Assembly (NCBI GenBank): GCA_033063855.1
Contig: CP093829.1
Span: 10,364,243-10,428,242 of the forward strand
Reading direction: 5' to 3'
Length of the DNA: 64,000 nucleotides
Source: Smittia aterrima
Taxonomy: Eukaryota; Arthropoda; Insecta; Diptera; Chironomidae
The notes beneath the pieces were generated by a model. That model had not been told where the DNA came from and made no database searches. It worked only from the letters and a program-made list of their open reading frames with translations. Within the stretch, counting starts at the first letter, position 1. Each line of letters starts with the position of its first letter. Shown piece after piece: positions 34,651 through 48,300 of the stretch. The position numbers were made by a program, and so were the translations under genes.

Positions 34651-37600
34651 ATGGGAGATGTTGATGAATTATTTAATTGCTTCGACGATGAAAACGAAGA
34701 GAAACAACCAACAGTTCCGATAGTGTTGGATGCTGAGGACACTGTCGAGTAAGTTTTTGAAAACACAAAAAATGTGCTCTAGCGCCTCATAGTATTGCCT
34801 TTTAGAAATCCAGGGGAAACTTCATTAAAGAGAACAATCAATGATGATGACGACGCTGACGATGCTTCAAAGAAACCACGCATTGAATCCTTGTTGGACG
34901 ATATAAAGTGAGTCAAAAATATTTGGCGGTCTCAATGAATAGCTAATAAACAATTTTATTTTAGTTTGGAGAATGTAGACGCCAGAATCAAGATACATGT
35001 TCTGGTAAGCCCGGAAGCTTGTGTACATGAAGTAGCAGTTCATCCTGATCAAGAATATGAGCCGCTAAAGATATCAACGTTACCTCCAGCAAAAGAATAT
35101 CCTTTCGTTCTTGATTCCTTTCAAAAGGAGGCCATAATGTGTATCGAGAACAATCAGTCAGTTCTCGTATCTGCTCATACTTCAGCTGGCAAAACAGTTG
35201 TGGCCGAATATGCTGTTGCTAGAGCACTTTCGATGAAGCAGCGGGTTATTTACACTACTCCAATCAAAGCTCTATCAAATCAGAAATACAGAGAATTTCA
35301 CGAAGAATTTCAAGACGTGGGTCTTGTAACTGGTGACATTACAATTAATCCCTCAGCATCTTGTCTCATCATGACTACAGAGATCCTGCGAAATATGCTC
35401 TATCGTGGTTCGGAGATCATGAGAGAAGTGGGCTGGGTGGTTTTCGATGAAATCCATTATATGAGAGACAAGGAGCGTGGTGTTGTTTGGGTAAGATGGT
35501 GTAAGCTATATAATTGACCAAATAATTCTACAACTTTTATTTTAGGAAGAAACATTGATTCTGCTTCCTGACAATGTTCATTACGTTTTCCTTTCTGCTA
35601 CAATTCCTAACGCACGTCAGTTTGCCGAATGGGTTTGTCATATTCATCGTCAACCTTGCCATGTAGTCTACACAGACTATCGCCCGACTCCACTTCAACA
35701 TTACATCTTTCCTGCTGGCGGTGATGGAATTCATCTTGTTGTCGATGAGAATGGAAACTTTAAAGAAGACAACTTTAATACTGCAATGAACGTTTTGCTT
35801 ACGGCTGGTGACGCAGCTAAAGGCGACCAGAAAGGTCGGAAAGGAGGAACGAAAGCCACGGGGCCAGGAGGAACGACAAACATTTTCAAAATCGTCAAAA
35901 TGATTATGGAACACAGCTTAGCTCCGGTAATCATCTTCTCCTTCAGCAAAAGAGACTGCGAGACATATGCTTCACAAATGGCACGACTAGATTTTAACAC
36001 AATGGAAGAGAAGAAACTCGTTGACGAAGTTTTCAATAACGCAATGGATGTGTTAAACGAAGAAGATCGCAAGCTGCCTCAGGTTCAAAATTTGCTTCCG
36101 CTGCTGCGGCGAGGAATTGGAATCCATCATGGTGGTCTCTTGCCGATTCTAAAGGAAACCATTGAGATTCTTTTCGGAGAGGGTTTACTAAAAGCTCTTT
36201 TTGCAACTGAGACCTTTGCTATGGGTCTTAACATGCCAGCAAGAACTGTTGTGTTCACAAGCAGCCGAAAATTTGATGGTAAAAATTTCCGTGAAGTCAC
36301 TTCAGGTGAATACATTCAAATGAGCGGAAGAGCTGGACGTCGTGGTTTAGATGACAAGGGTATCGTTATCTTGATGGTTGACGAGAAGGTTTCACCAGCA
36401 ATTGGTCGTGAAATAGTTCAAGGCAAACCAGATCCTATCAATTCAGCTTTCCATCTGACATACAACATGGTCCTCAATTTATTGAGAGTTGAAGAAATCA
36501 ATCCTGAGTACATGCTCGAACGTTCGTTCTTTCAATTTCAAAATCAATCAAGCATTCCCGACCTTTACAAGAAAGTTCAAGATAAACAAAAGTCGTTCGA
36601 AAGCTTTGAAATTAAAGATGAAGCCAGCATTACGAGTTATCATCATATTCGAGAACAACTCGATTCACTCGGTAAGAAGTATCACGAGTTCTACACGAAT
36701 CCTCAATATTTGATTCCTTTCCTTAACCCTGGACGAATGGTTAAAGTTAAATCAGAAGAAGATGAATACGACTGGGGAATCGTTGTGAATTTCAAGAAAG
36801 ACACGAAGGATAATACAAAGAATCCTTTGAAATCAGTAACAAGAGTAATTGTCGATGTGTTGTTGCATGTTGACGAAGAGGCTGAGAGAGAAGGAATTCC
36901 AAAACCATGCCCGGCAGGAAAGAAAGGATCAGTCGAAGTAGTTCCTGTACTCCTAAATCTAATTTCAAAAGTTAGTACGTTGAGAGTTTATTATCAAAGC
37001 GATCTACGTCCTGCCGACAATCGTCGTTCATGTCTTCATAGAATTGCTGAAGTTAAAAAACGTTATCCAGATGGACCGCCGCTGTTGAACCCAGTCCAAG
37101 ACATGCATATTAAAGATAAGGAATTCTTGAATGTTCTTTCGTTAGTTGAAAAGTTTGAGAAAAGACTTTTCGCTCATCCATTGCACAACAGTACTGAACT
37201 CGCTGGAATCTACACTAAATATCTCGAGAAGCTGGAAATGGAGAAAGACTTGAAACAATCAAAGCAACTGCTACGTCAAGCAAAGAGCTTGTTGCAAATG
37301 GAAGACTTGAAACATCGAAAGCGAGTTCTTCGTCGTCTTGGCTATTGCAATACGGCCGACGTTATTGAATTCAAAGGAAGAGTAGCTTGTGAGCTTTCAT
37401 CAGGCGACGAACTACTGTTAACGGAAATGGTTTTTAATGGTACATTCAATGATCTCTCTGCTCCCCAATGCGTTGCTCTACTTTCATGCTTTGTTTGCGA
37501 TGAAAGATCATCAGAACAGCCAACAGCAGCCGAAGAACTGGCAGCTCCTCTCAAACAAATGCAAGATTTCGCAAGACGTATTGCCAAAGTCTCGATTGAA

Positions 37601-37885
37601 TGTAAGCTAGAACTCGACGAAGAAGAATACGTAGAGAAGTTCAAACCGACATTGATGGATGTTGTACTTGCTTGGTGTAAAGGAGCATCCTTCCTTCAAC
37701 TGTGCAAGATGACGGACGTTTTCGAAGGAAGCATTATTCGTTGCATGCGACGTTTGGAAGAGCTGTTGCGACAAATGGTTCAAGCTTCGAAAACAATTGG
37801 TAACACAGATCTAGAGAACAAGTTCTCAGAAGGAATCCGTTTACTTAAAAGAGATATCGTTTTCGCTGCTTCGCTTTACCTCTAA
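34651..37885 (+). CDS. Mtr4: Exosome-associated RNA helicase MTR4 (Ski2-like DExH)
   Basis: Coding exons 34651-34748, 34806-34907, 34965-35490 and 35546-37885 encode 1021 aa (human MTREX has 1042). A short acidic N-terminus is followed by helicase motif I AHTSAGKT at about 137-144, TTPIKALSNQKYREF, motif II DEIH at about 228-231, the SATIPN motif III and motif VI QMSGRAGRRG. The MTR4 arch/KOW insertion (GRMVKVKSEEDEYDWGIVV) and the C-terminal helical DSHCT domain ending RDIVFAASLYL complete it. MTR4 is the nuclear ATP-dependent 3'-5' helicase that feeds RNA to the exosome, alone or in TRAMP- and NEXT-type complexes. The intact ratchet and arch distinguish it from cytosolic Ski2. The poly(A) signal is at 37935-37940. 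The last exon holds three quarters of the protein without interruption. Confidence 0.96.
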
Positions 37886-39368
37886 AAGATCAAAACAAAT
37901 TGACAGATGTTTGTTCAATTTAAAAAGGAATTTAAATAAAGGAAAATTCTTTACAGTTTGAAGGAAAACATCAAGAAAAAAAAATGTTTAATATTCATCC
38001 GCCTGACAATTTCAACACATTCCAGTAAAAGGAAAACGAATTCACCACATTTTCACGCTTTCCCCCCAAAAAGGAGAGTATATTCTCCATTCTGCTATAG
38101 ACGTTTGTCTTTATCGGGCAGAGAAAAGTTTCGTCCCTAAAATCCAATCTGGTCTTTGTTGCTTTAATTAGTGCGTGAATCATCAAAAAAATTAATTATT
38201 TTAAAAGTTTATTGCTTATGATAGCTAATCCGTGAAAGTCTATTGGGAAATATAAAAGAAATCAGTGAAAAAGTGCACGCGATGATAAAAAAGGATAAAT
38301 TGTCCGTGCAACTGCGATTGCGCCAATGAAGATTTTCATTTTTCTTCTCTCTCGCCTCGAGTCTCCGTAGTATTTTCAATCGTAATAGTGGAAAATCTAT
38401 GTGCTACACACAATATTGGATAACATAATTTTTCTGTGCTCTGTGACCGGATTTTGAACGAGTGAAGTGAAAAAGGGAGCAAAAGCTGCGGATGATGAAA
38501 ATTTCTTGGAAAGATTTTTTTGTTTTCCGTTTGCGAAATTTTCACTTTTTAGTTGAAGCGGGAATCGTGTTGAAGTTTGCGCTATAAATTCTGTGAAAAG
38601 TTTGGAAGAAAAGTTACACGAAAAATCGATTAGCTGTCGGGGTTTGTCATCGCTCGTTTGGCGGAGTTTTTGCAGTGAAAAGAAAATCGTTTTGAAAGGA
38701 AACGACAAAGCTTGGAGTTAAATAAAGTAAATTAGAATTGAAAGTTTCATTCAATTTTGAGTTTGGGAAAGCCAATGCCGCCGCAGTTTAATTTCCTTGA
38801 TGAATTTCCTCTCGCGCTTGCAGCAAAATTGGATTCACTGACTTTCCCAGCGGAAATTGAGTTTTAATGAAATTAAAAAAAGAAATGCAAGGATTAATAT
38901 TTTTCGCTGTTGATCTCGCCTTTGCTTTAAGTTCTCTCCCGCGCCTTTTTACAATTTTTACGCATGCAGGTAGTTTTCTGACTCATACCCAATGTTCATT
39001 CAGCTTAAATTTTCAACGAAAAAAAGATCACAAGCACGTTCAATAAATCTCAGTCGCGCTTTTACAGCGATAACCCATCTCGACTCTTGAAACAAAATAA
39101 ATCTCTTCGAAAGTCGGTAATCGCTATTCTGAGAGTTTGTTCCCGCGAGATTAGCAGCGAGAAAGTTTGTTTTTGACGAAATTCCGCCAATGAAGCTTAA
39201 ATCACATAAGAGATTAACAAATTTTTTCTGTCAAGCAGTGAACAAAATGAAGTAAACAGAAGTTAAAAGTAAAAGCATAAAAATTGTTTTTCGCGCAATT
39301 ATCAATAAACAGACAAACTGTTAGTGCTAACTAATTAATATAGGAAGATCATAAAGAAAGTGGAAACG
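37886..39368. other. Intergenic region, alpha2delta promoter side
   Basis: About 1.5 kb between the MTR4 stop and the alpha2delta start codon. No gene is visible. Because the alpha2delta first exon is immediately followed by a long intron, promoter and 5'UTR sequence of that gene is expected here. Confidence 0.5.
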
Positions 39369-42300
39369 ATGGATCAAAGAATCACATTTGGATTTTTAGT
39401 GACAATTTTATTATTGCTGCATGGAAGCACTGCGGCAGATCAGGACGAGGATATTCCCCATAACGAGTAAGTATACATTGAGCTATGGCTGCTCTTGAGG
39501 CTTCACATCTGTACGAGGAAAGAAAATTAGATTTAATGTTTGCCAGTGTCAAGCAGAGATTACCGCTTCTCACCTGCAACTTCTCGTCGTTCGAAAATGT
39601 TGTGTGAAATTAAAAATTGTTCACCTTCGTTGATCCCGCGAGTCTACTTTAATGATCAATTAGACTTCCGAGGTTGAAGCGCAAGTAATTGAATCATTGC
39701 TCGACGTTCTCTCGTTCCGTTTCCCGATTCCCTTCCGTCTCACCGCGTGAGCTCGAGCAAAAGCTAATTTTAAAGATTCTTTTCCCTTTTCTTCTTCGTC
39801 TTTCTTGTTTCCTCTCGAGCATAACTGCAGCTTTCATCGTTGCGGGATGAAATTTTCAACTGAAAAAATATTTTCGTTGCCTTCGCGAAATTCGAAGAAA
39901 AGAGGGAAATTTGGTTTCGTTACCAGCATCGCATCCCATTTCTCATAATTTTAAATTCTCAATTAAAACGGTTTGCGTAAACATTTTAAGGCAATTTGCT
40001 TAAATCCTAAATTTAAAAAACTGAAAGAGCGTCGATGAAGCGCGTGTGCCCATTTGCAACTTAAATAAATAAATTTAGCTTCGTCTATTTGCACAACTCC
40101 GGTTAATTTCGTCCCGAGTTCATCATTGTTCTTTCTCCCTCGGACGCCACGTCGGCAGCCCAAAGCTCAACACAAAAAGTTTCATCGCGAAAATGAAAAA
40201 CTCATTAGTTCAATTTAAATTGAAACAGAATTTCCACGGTTGAGAGAGAGAGAGAGAGTTCAGTGTAATTAATGGATAAAATAAGCGTGGAGAGTTGAAA
40301 CTTTTTTATTTACGGGCCAAAGGCATGGGAGGGTAACTGAATGGGCGAGACATTGCTCTGGCAGAGCATGAGGAAATTGTTTTCGTTATCAATCACGAGT
40401 ATCACCCCAAACAGCCGACACACCTCTCAACAAATTTTTGAGGTTTCTCCGGAGCGGTTTAATTATCTCATCGCTTTCGCCAAAATCGATTTCTTAAGAA
40501 AAACTTTCCGAACAAACAAACGCCTTCGTCGAATTCTGAAACAACATCGACGAAAGCTTTCGACAATCGGATTTGGTTTTATTTCAAATCTTATCTTCAT
40601 CTTCTTCGATTTTATTTCATTTTTGAAAGAGTTTGCATTTGCAAGCTGAAGAAGCTGAATGCCAAATGAAATTCTTTTTCCATGTTTCAATGAAAGCTTT
40701 TCACGGTTTTTGAAGCAAATGCAGTTTTTGAAGCCTTTCACCTTCAAATGGAAAAGCTTTCGTGCCAATAACTCTGTACAAGTTCATTTTCAATTGATTT
40801 TATGTTTGAAAGTTCGCAAAAGTTGCAACTCGACAAAGTTACGATATTCACTTTAAGTTTTTCTTTTCCTTCAAAGTAATCCAGAAGTAGGAGAGTCTTA
40901 GTAATGGAAAGAAGACATGTCAAGCACTAAAGATTATCTGTTGTTGCGGGTTGAGGCTGATAAGTAATCCAATCTGGCGTGTGGTGAATGTAAAAGTTTA
41001 TGGAGCATGAAGTAAATAGCAAACGCAGTTCGAATGAGCTTTGAGAAGTTTCGCTTTTAAATTAGCCTTAGTCGTTCAAGTTGATTCGTCCCTCGAGCCA
41101 AATCTCCGACTTTTGCTTCACTCGCTTGCCATCCCGAAAAGCTTTTTATGTCGTGCGTCCATTTTACGCCCCTTGGCGTCAATTTTCCATTCTCCGATAA
41201 AAACAAGGAAAAATAATTTATCTTCTCGCGTAAAATTTATTTAAATCGAATTTCCCAATGGGATTTCTTCACTTCCGTTTACGATTCGTTTCGCGGTTTT
41301 TATGTTCACTCCCCGGGACATTTCAACAATTTCCAATTGATTTCGTTCGTTTTTCACTTGGATTTTACTCCTTTATGGGTTGCTCTCCAAAGCAAGTGAA
41401 AATAAAACAGTTGAAAATTTCGATTCATCGATTTTCTGGCATTTAATTTTATTTTCACTGCCAATTTTCGGCAAAGTTTTTATGTTGGCTTGGCGCTCAT
41501 TCGACTTTTTATTTATTCATTTTCCTCGCGTGTGCATTATGGGAAAATAAACCAATTTGCTGGTTTTTCAATTTTAATTTTTCAAGCGCCCATAAGTGAA
41601 AGCGACACAGAAGCTGTTTAATGCATTATTGAATGCGAGTTGACTCAGTGGAGTGTTTAACTTCTTGTTTTGAAAGGTTCTGTTAAAGGCGAGTGAGTGA
41701 GCAACAAGAAGGAAATTCTTTATTGAAAAAAGCTCCATTATTTCCCAAGCGTTTGACGTTGTATTAACATAAAATAACATATTCGCTTCTCCATCTTTCT
41801 CATATACGCGACATCGTCGTCGTTCGAGAGAAAAAATATTTGTTTTGTGTAATGTCTTTCTTTTTCGTCTTCTCTAGAAATTTTTTTCAATATGCTTTTG
41901 GAGATTCCCTACAATGGATCCCAATGATATCATGAATCTTTTGATGTCGATGTGATTCAAGGACGAAAAGCTTAAATATCGATTCGTTCAACGATCGAAG
42001 TCTCAAGACACCTCTCCGGGAATAAAAATCATCGTTTGATTTATGTTTCAATTTTCTCATTTTCCTTTCTCTTTTCTTTCGTTCACAGAGTACGCAATTG
42101 GGCGCTAAAGTTTGGCGTCGATTTATGGGAATTCGGAAGACAATTCACGAAAATTTCCGATATCAAAAATGTAAGTATCTTCTCCATCGGAATCTATTAT
42201 TCATTTATTCCCTTCCACCTTAGTCACCCTTTTTTAGCCTAAGAATGAGTCGCCAGGAATTTCCATTCGAGAAAATGCAAAAAGAGAATTCAAGCAAAAT

Positions 42301-45300
42301 TGATTCTCGTGAAAAAGTACAAACCCAATGTTATTTAACTTCTTAACTAAAGACTTTTAGCTCATCGACTTCAGGAAACAGAGAACGAACATTTTTTCTG
42401 TTCTTCCCTAATCTTCTCCCACCTTCCGAGCTTTCGCAAAAAAGCGAACTTCTGTCGATTTGAATTGTGACACGCACGCTAAAAGTTTAAAAGGGGAGTG
42501 GGAAGTTGGTTTGGATTGAACGACTTTAGACTCAACGGTAGAAAGGCGGAGAAGAAAAGTATTTAAAAGTTAAATTGTTCATCACGAAGCTCTCATTCTC
42601 GGATTTCAATTTGCCATCGAAGAGTGTTTGCTTTCTCGTCGTTGACGGGTAGGGCGGGAAATTGTTAGGGAAAGATTCTGTTTTTCACGTAGTTTTCAAG
42701 TTCTCCACCTTTTCCAACCTTTTAAGCGACTTGCTTAGTCATGGGTGAACGTAAATTTGCTTTAAAACGTTCAATTAGTTGATTTTTAAAGAAGCTCAAG
42801 AGATGAACGATCTTGTTTTTAACTGAAGGGAGAGTTTAACTCGTGAACGCTTCACTAAATAGTTTTCTTTCTGTTAATAGCCAGGTGTTTCTTTCACTTA
42901 TTGCTTTCATAATTTCCTAGCCACTGCCATCTCCAGTTGAGCATTATTCATTGGAAATTAGTGACATTGACACGAACAACGAAGGAAGAAGAAAAAGCAA
43001 AAGAAATTTAATCCCATTAAAAAATGAGAGGGAAATAAAGAAGAAAATATGTCGCTGCTTCGTGAGGCCCATTTATTTTCAAGGTATTGTTGTGGGGCGA
43101 AAAGGAATGAAAGACAGAAAGAGAAAGCTTCAGGTAGCAAAAAGGTTTGATGGAAATGTCACTCCACTCGAGGATTTTCTTCGCTGAGTAGACAGACTCA
43201 GTGTTCTGCATACTGAAACAGTTTAATGAATCTGGGAGTCGCTTTAATCATCTCGTTTCGATTTGGTCATGAAGAGCTTTTCAAATTTTTCTCAACAGGA
43301 AGCTTTCTGCGGATTTCGAGCTTTAATTTGATTTCACCAAAGCAACAAAGTCGGAGTTTGTTTGCTTCGAGATATTTTTCTTTTTATTAACTCGAGAGCA
43401 AGCTCGAGAGGGTTGCAGGCAATGCTTGAATACATATACAACGAAACTTTTCGTTTGGCTTTTCCTCATCTCAACTGTAATTTAAATTAAACTTTGTGAA
43501 ATTTTCTTCGTCGTCTTTCTCGTCGTACCTGTTGTATTATTTGAAGCCAGCCACTCTTTTTGTCATCTTTATGGTTGAGATTTTCCATTTTCTTTTCCCT
43601 CTTAAGTACTTTTCACTTTTAAACGTCGACATTAAAAACTGTAAATGAAAAATTTCACCGTCCTTTGTAATCTCGGTAGATATTGAAAGAAAAGTCAAAA
43701 GAGAAAAATCGTCTATGTGTGAATATGAGGGTTTTTATTTTTCGTTTAGGAAAAATCTTTTGCCGCTTGGAGAAAAGAAGAAGAGGGTGACGGGGAGAAG
43801 CGACAGCAATAAATAGAGGAAAATTGATTTTGCGCAGAGTCAGCGAAGAAGTCGAAAACAGCACGCGTGCAAATCACCTTGAAACTTTTTAATTAATCAG
43901 TGACTGGTGTGCGAGCCAACGCATAGATTTCAATCGCTAACAAGTCAGTCGTTTCTCTTCTTTATCGGTCCATAAGCAAACCTATAAACGGAATAATAAA
44001 GAAATTAACGTCAATCGTTTAATAAAATACAAAGGTGGAAGAAGCCTTCGTCGTGTTCCCAAATACAGAAAGAACAAAAGGAAATCTCAACCTTCCCTTT
44101 CCCTCCGTCTCAACCTCTCATAAATTTCTCTCAAAAAACGTTGCAAGACCCTTTTTCATTAAGACGATAGTTGAATCTACGGCAGTTTCAGATCCGCTTA
44201 GCCTTGAACAGAGCCATTAAAGCTTGCTCTCTTGTGGAAAGCCATGACGCCGCTCTAGTCGAGGCCCACTCGAAATCGTGAACATTTGTTAAACTTTTTT
44301 ATTACTTTCCTTGGAATTTCTCCCGTGAACTCGGAATCATTAAAAGGCCCCCCGGTATCATTAATCGGAATGAATTAGGAAAAGTCTATTAAAGCTGAAA
44401 GTTACACCCACGCTTTGATTACAGATTGAGTTCATTGTGGGCAGGCGAGAACTTATTTACAACTCAGGTTGACTAAAGATGGCTTATGTGATGATGAGAT
44501 GACGTTGAGTTTCCAAAAACGGAAAAAAGGGTTCGCATTCTTGTTGACCTCAGCCACTCTTGAATTTTATTTACGGATTGTTGAGGATGGCTTAAGATAT
44601 GACGACATGTGGTAGAATTTTCGATCGTCCACAGAAACTTGTCGGCGACACGTTGTGAAACTTATTGATTCGAGTTAATTGCTGGAAGTGAAAATCATTG
44701 ACGCGTTGTAAAGCTCATTTGGTGGGAGGCAAGCGGAGATGAAAAATCGTCTCAGCAATGATGAGGTATGAGAAAAGGGAGGATTAATGAGATGAAAAAA
44801 AATTCTTAGATCTTGTTGTTTGCTGAGAAAGTAAAGAAACATTACTGACTCTGACTCGTTTTCTCTACGGCTTAGCGGGGATGAAAATCATTTTATATCG
44901 ATGTTGACGACGTTCTCAAACGAGTTCTCAACATTTCCGGGGAAGATTTTCTGCTGAAACTCACTTCTCGAGCTAATGCATTAGTCTTTAGACTTAGAGG
45001 AAAAAGCATTTTGCTTCATACATTTAACTCGTGCTATCATCGGATATCAACGTTATCTCTCCACTCACTGCTGAGATTCCCGTCGAATGCTTGCGAAGGG
45101 AAATGAGAAGAGTTAGGGTGGAGGGAAAAAGTCATCGTCATTGTTTCTGTGTAATCCCCTTTGCTCATGTCTCGTTTTACTGATAGCGAGAAGAACTAAG
45201 ATTTATTTATGGCTCGCATCAAAGAGACGAGAAGAGTTGTTAAATGAATTGATTAAAAAAAAGTTTTTATTGCTTCCCTTTGCTTCAACAAAGTCATTCT

Positions 45301-48300
45301 CTGCCAGACATTAGTCAATTAAGCTATTTCAAAGGAAATCAATATAATTTCACAGTGCAAGTTCAATCGAGAATGCAGACTTGTCAGGAAACAATTTCCC
45401 AATTACTCAAGCGAGCGAGAGAAGGAAAGAGTGAAGCGATAATTTGTTGAATAACTTCCAGCTCCTCCTCAGAGTAAAAAAAATCGAGAAAGCCAAGCAC
45501 AACGACATCAAGATAAAAAGCTTCATTTCCGGTTCTCCGGGAAATAGCCATTTTAGCTTGTGTGTCTCTCCTCATGTCTAAAGCGGCTTTATTTCCATAA
45601 AAGTTATGAGATGCATATTGCATGTTTTGAAGAGCATCATTAGATTGAAGTGAAACACTTTTATCATCTTGTTTATATTCCCCTCTTACGAATTATGTTG
45701 AGCATAACTACAAAGTGTTCAATGAGCTTTTCATTACATTTACTCAGCCAATACCTCAAGAGTCTTGAGTCAAGACAAAGTCTTCTACTTTGTAAATGTT
45801 ACAAAATGTTTCTTTTAAGAACTTTTGCCACATAAAATAAATGAATTTTGGAACTGTCAAGGCTGGAGTTGCTGCCTTGAAATCTATTTCAACAAATGAA
45901 ACCCAAACGGTGGCAACCTTTGCTTCTAACAATGTAGCAGAGCTTGAAAAAGTTGGCATCAAGTAAATGGCAGAAATTTATGTTTTCAATTTTATTCTGC
46001 CGAGCGATATGCAGCATGAATGCACAACAGTAACAGTGAATGCAATCAACGAGGCGAAAAATAAGAAAAGAGATCGCAAGCGGCGTCGAGGGATGAGAAT
46101 TGAAGAAGCTTAAGCTTCTTTGACTTGAAGTAAATAAGATCTGAGATTTTATGTTCAGAAAGTTAATTTTCTACAATTTAATTCCTTAATCTTGGTCATA
46201 GCAATGAAAACGAAATGGTCGTTGAGATAGTTCGCAACCGCAAGCGACAATTAATTTCTCATCGATGTTTGATTCAATTGATATCTATTTCTTCGCTCGA
46301 TTTTTTCTTTCATCACAATTTTTTCTATTTAGCTCTCTATTGCTAATAGCGTCGTCTGTGTACCAATGACATCGGGTGTGACACATTTTCTTCGATGAAC
46401 ATTTGTATTCAGTGTGGTTGGGGAAGAAACTATTAAAAACTCATTTTTTACTTCGGCAACTTATTCGCATTTGGAGCTATTTTCCCGCTTCTTGCCTGTG
46501 TCGGCAAGACGCGACAGACGAGCAAAAGTTCGAAACGAAGGCGACAGAAGAAAGTTATTCAATATTCACTGAAATTTATTAATTTGCACATAAATTATGA
46601 TTGCAATTAGTGATTATGGCTGTTTGTTTTCATTTTCCCCATTCTCCTCCATCCCGCGATGTAACCTATTAACAAGCAAACGATTTTCTTTTCTCACTTT
46701 TTCCTTACGCTCTCTTTTTTTCCTTTTCATGAATTATTTATGATGACAACAAAATTTTCTTCGACGATGCTTGTTTTCATCGCTGGGCCGCCTGTGAACG
46801 ACACGAAATATGCACAGAGATTTAAGGAGAACGACTACGAAGTTGTACGCAAGGATGGACTCGTGTTTCTACGTGAGATGGCAGCTGAAGTGAAGAACTT
46901 TATGGATTTTAAAATGAGTGCTGTAATGGTGAGTCATTCGTTTGAAATTGACTGGTGATTTATCCCAAAAGTTGAATAGGGGTGAGATCGTAAATTGAGG
47001 TAGTTATTTAGAGCTCATAGGTGATTTGAATATTGACTCATCTTACGAACTCTCCCTCAATAAATCTGACATCAAGAATATTTGCGATTTCGTAGAATGA
47101 GCAATATTACGAAATCGTTGAATGATTGCTCCATTAAAGAAATTGAAATGAAACTCGTCGTCAAAATTTTGGAAACTTCAAAGCACTCTCTAATCCTTTT
47201 TATTTCGTCAGATAACGGGTTACACAGAAATGAAATTAAAACTGTGCTGCTGTTGGTAAAAAAAGGCTCGAGCAATGATATTTATTAAAAGCTTATGGCC
47301 TTTTATGATGCTATTATAAGGTGCTTTCCCTCTCTCTTCTCGGTTATTTTTCACGCCAGCAAAAAATAACAATAAAAAATCATGATTCTGTTATCGAAAT
47401 AAAAAGCGAGAGAGGCGAAAAGGGATCTCTAAGTGAACATCGCAGTGATGTTGCATGCTATTTTAATGTTTGATGAGAGAAGAAGAAAAAGGTAATTTAC
47501 GATTCTCGAGGGGGCGGTTAAAGCTTCTCTTATGAAGTTATAAATAAGAAATTCTCCTTTTATTGTGCGTTAGCACATCATCACCAACACCAAATCTTGT
47601 CTCGTAACGAAGCTTGATTGACCTGATTCAATGTTCTCGACACAACGGAAAGTGTGAATCGATCGGATAATGTTAGCTTCTACGTTTCTCGCCTTTGCAT
47701 CGACGGGTCTCAAGAAGACGAGCGGCAAAAGCAGAAGAAAAATGGATTCGAGTGAGTCGGAAAAACAACGAATTCACTTTCGCTTCATTAATCTAATTCG
47801 TCTTTCCATCACTCATTTGCCATTATTAAGGAGAAATCTCGTTCTCTCATGTCAGACCTCCGCCATCTTAACATTTCCGAGTTGTTTCACGCAATCTGCT
47901 TTTTGTATTCAATCACCAATCGATGAGAAAGAAATCTGTTTTGTCACCACACATACACACACAAATCCACCTCAATCATTTGAAGCAACGATAGCCGCTC
48001 TGACTTTCAAGGAGAAAAAAAGAAACGGCGCGATCCGATGATTGATTGGATTTTCCACTCAAAACATTTTTTCAAAACAACGATGGCAACGTTTAAAAGC
48101 TTTTTCGTATCTGTTACACATCCCCAAGGAAGCTTCATCGTTCAGAAAGCAAACGCAAAAGAGTCCAATACCTTCACATTTGAACGCGCATCTGAAAAGG
48201 GTGTCCGAGGTTGATGTTGATGGAAGAATTGAGCCAACAAAAAAAAAGTTAAGTGAGCTCATTCTAGTGAGATTCTTCATGGCACTATCGATTATTCTAA

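Noticed and set aside
40341..40768. Overlapping 102- and 101-codon ORFs on opposite strands in alpha2delta intron 1
   Set aside because: Both are rich in Phe/Lys/Arg as expected of AT-rich non-coding DNA; neither has a recognisable domain.
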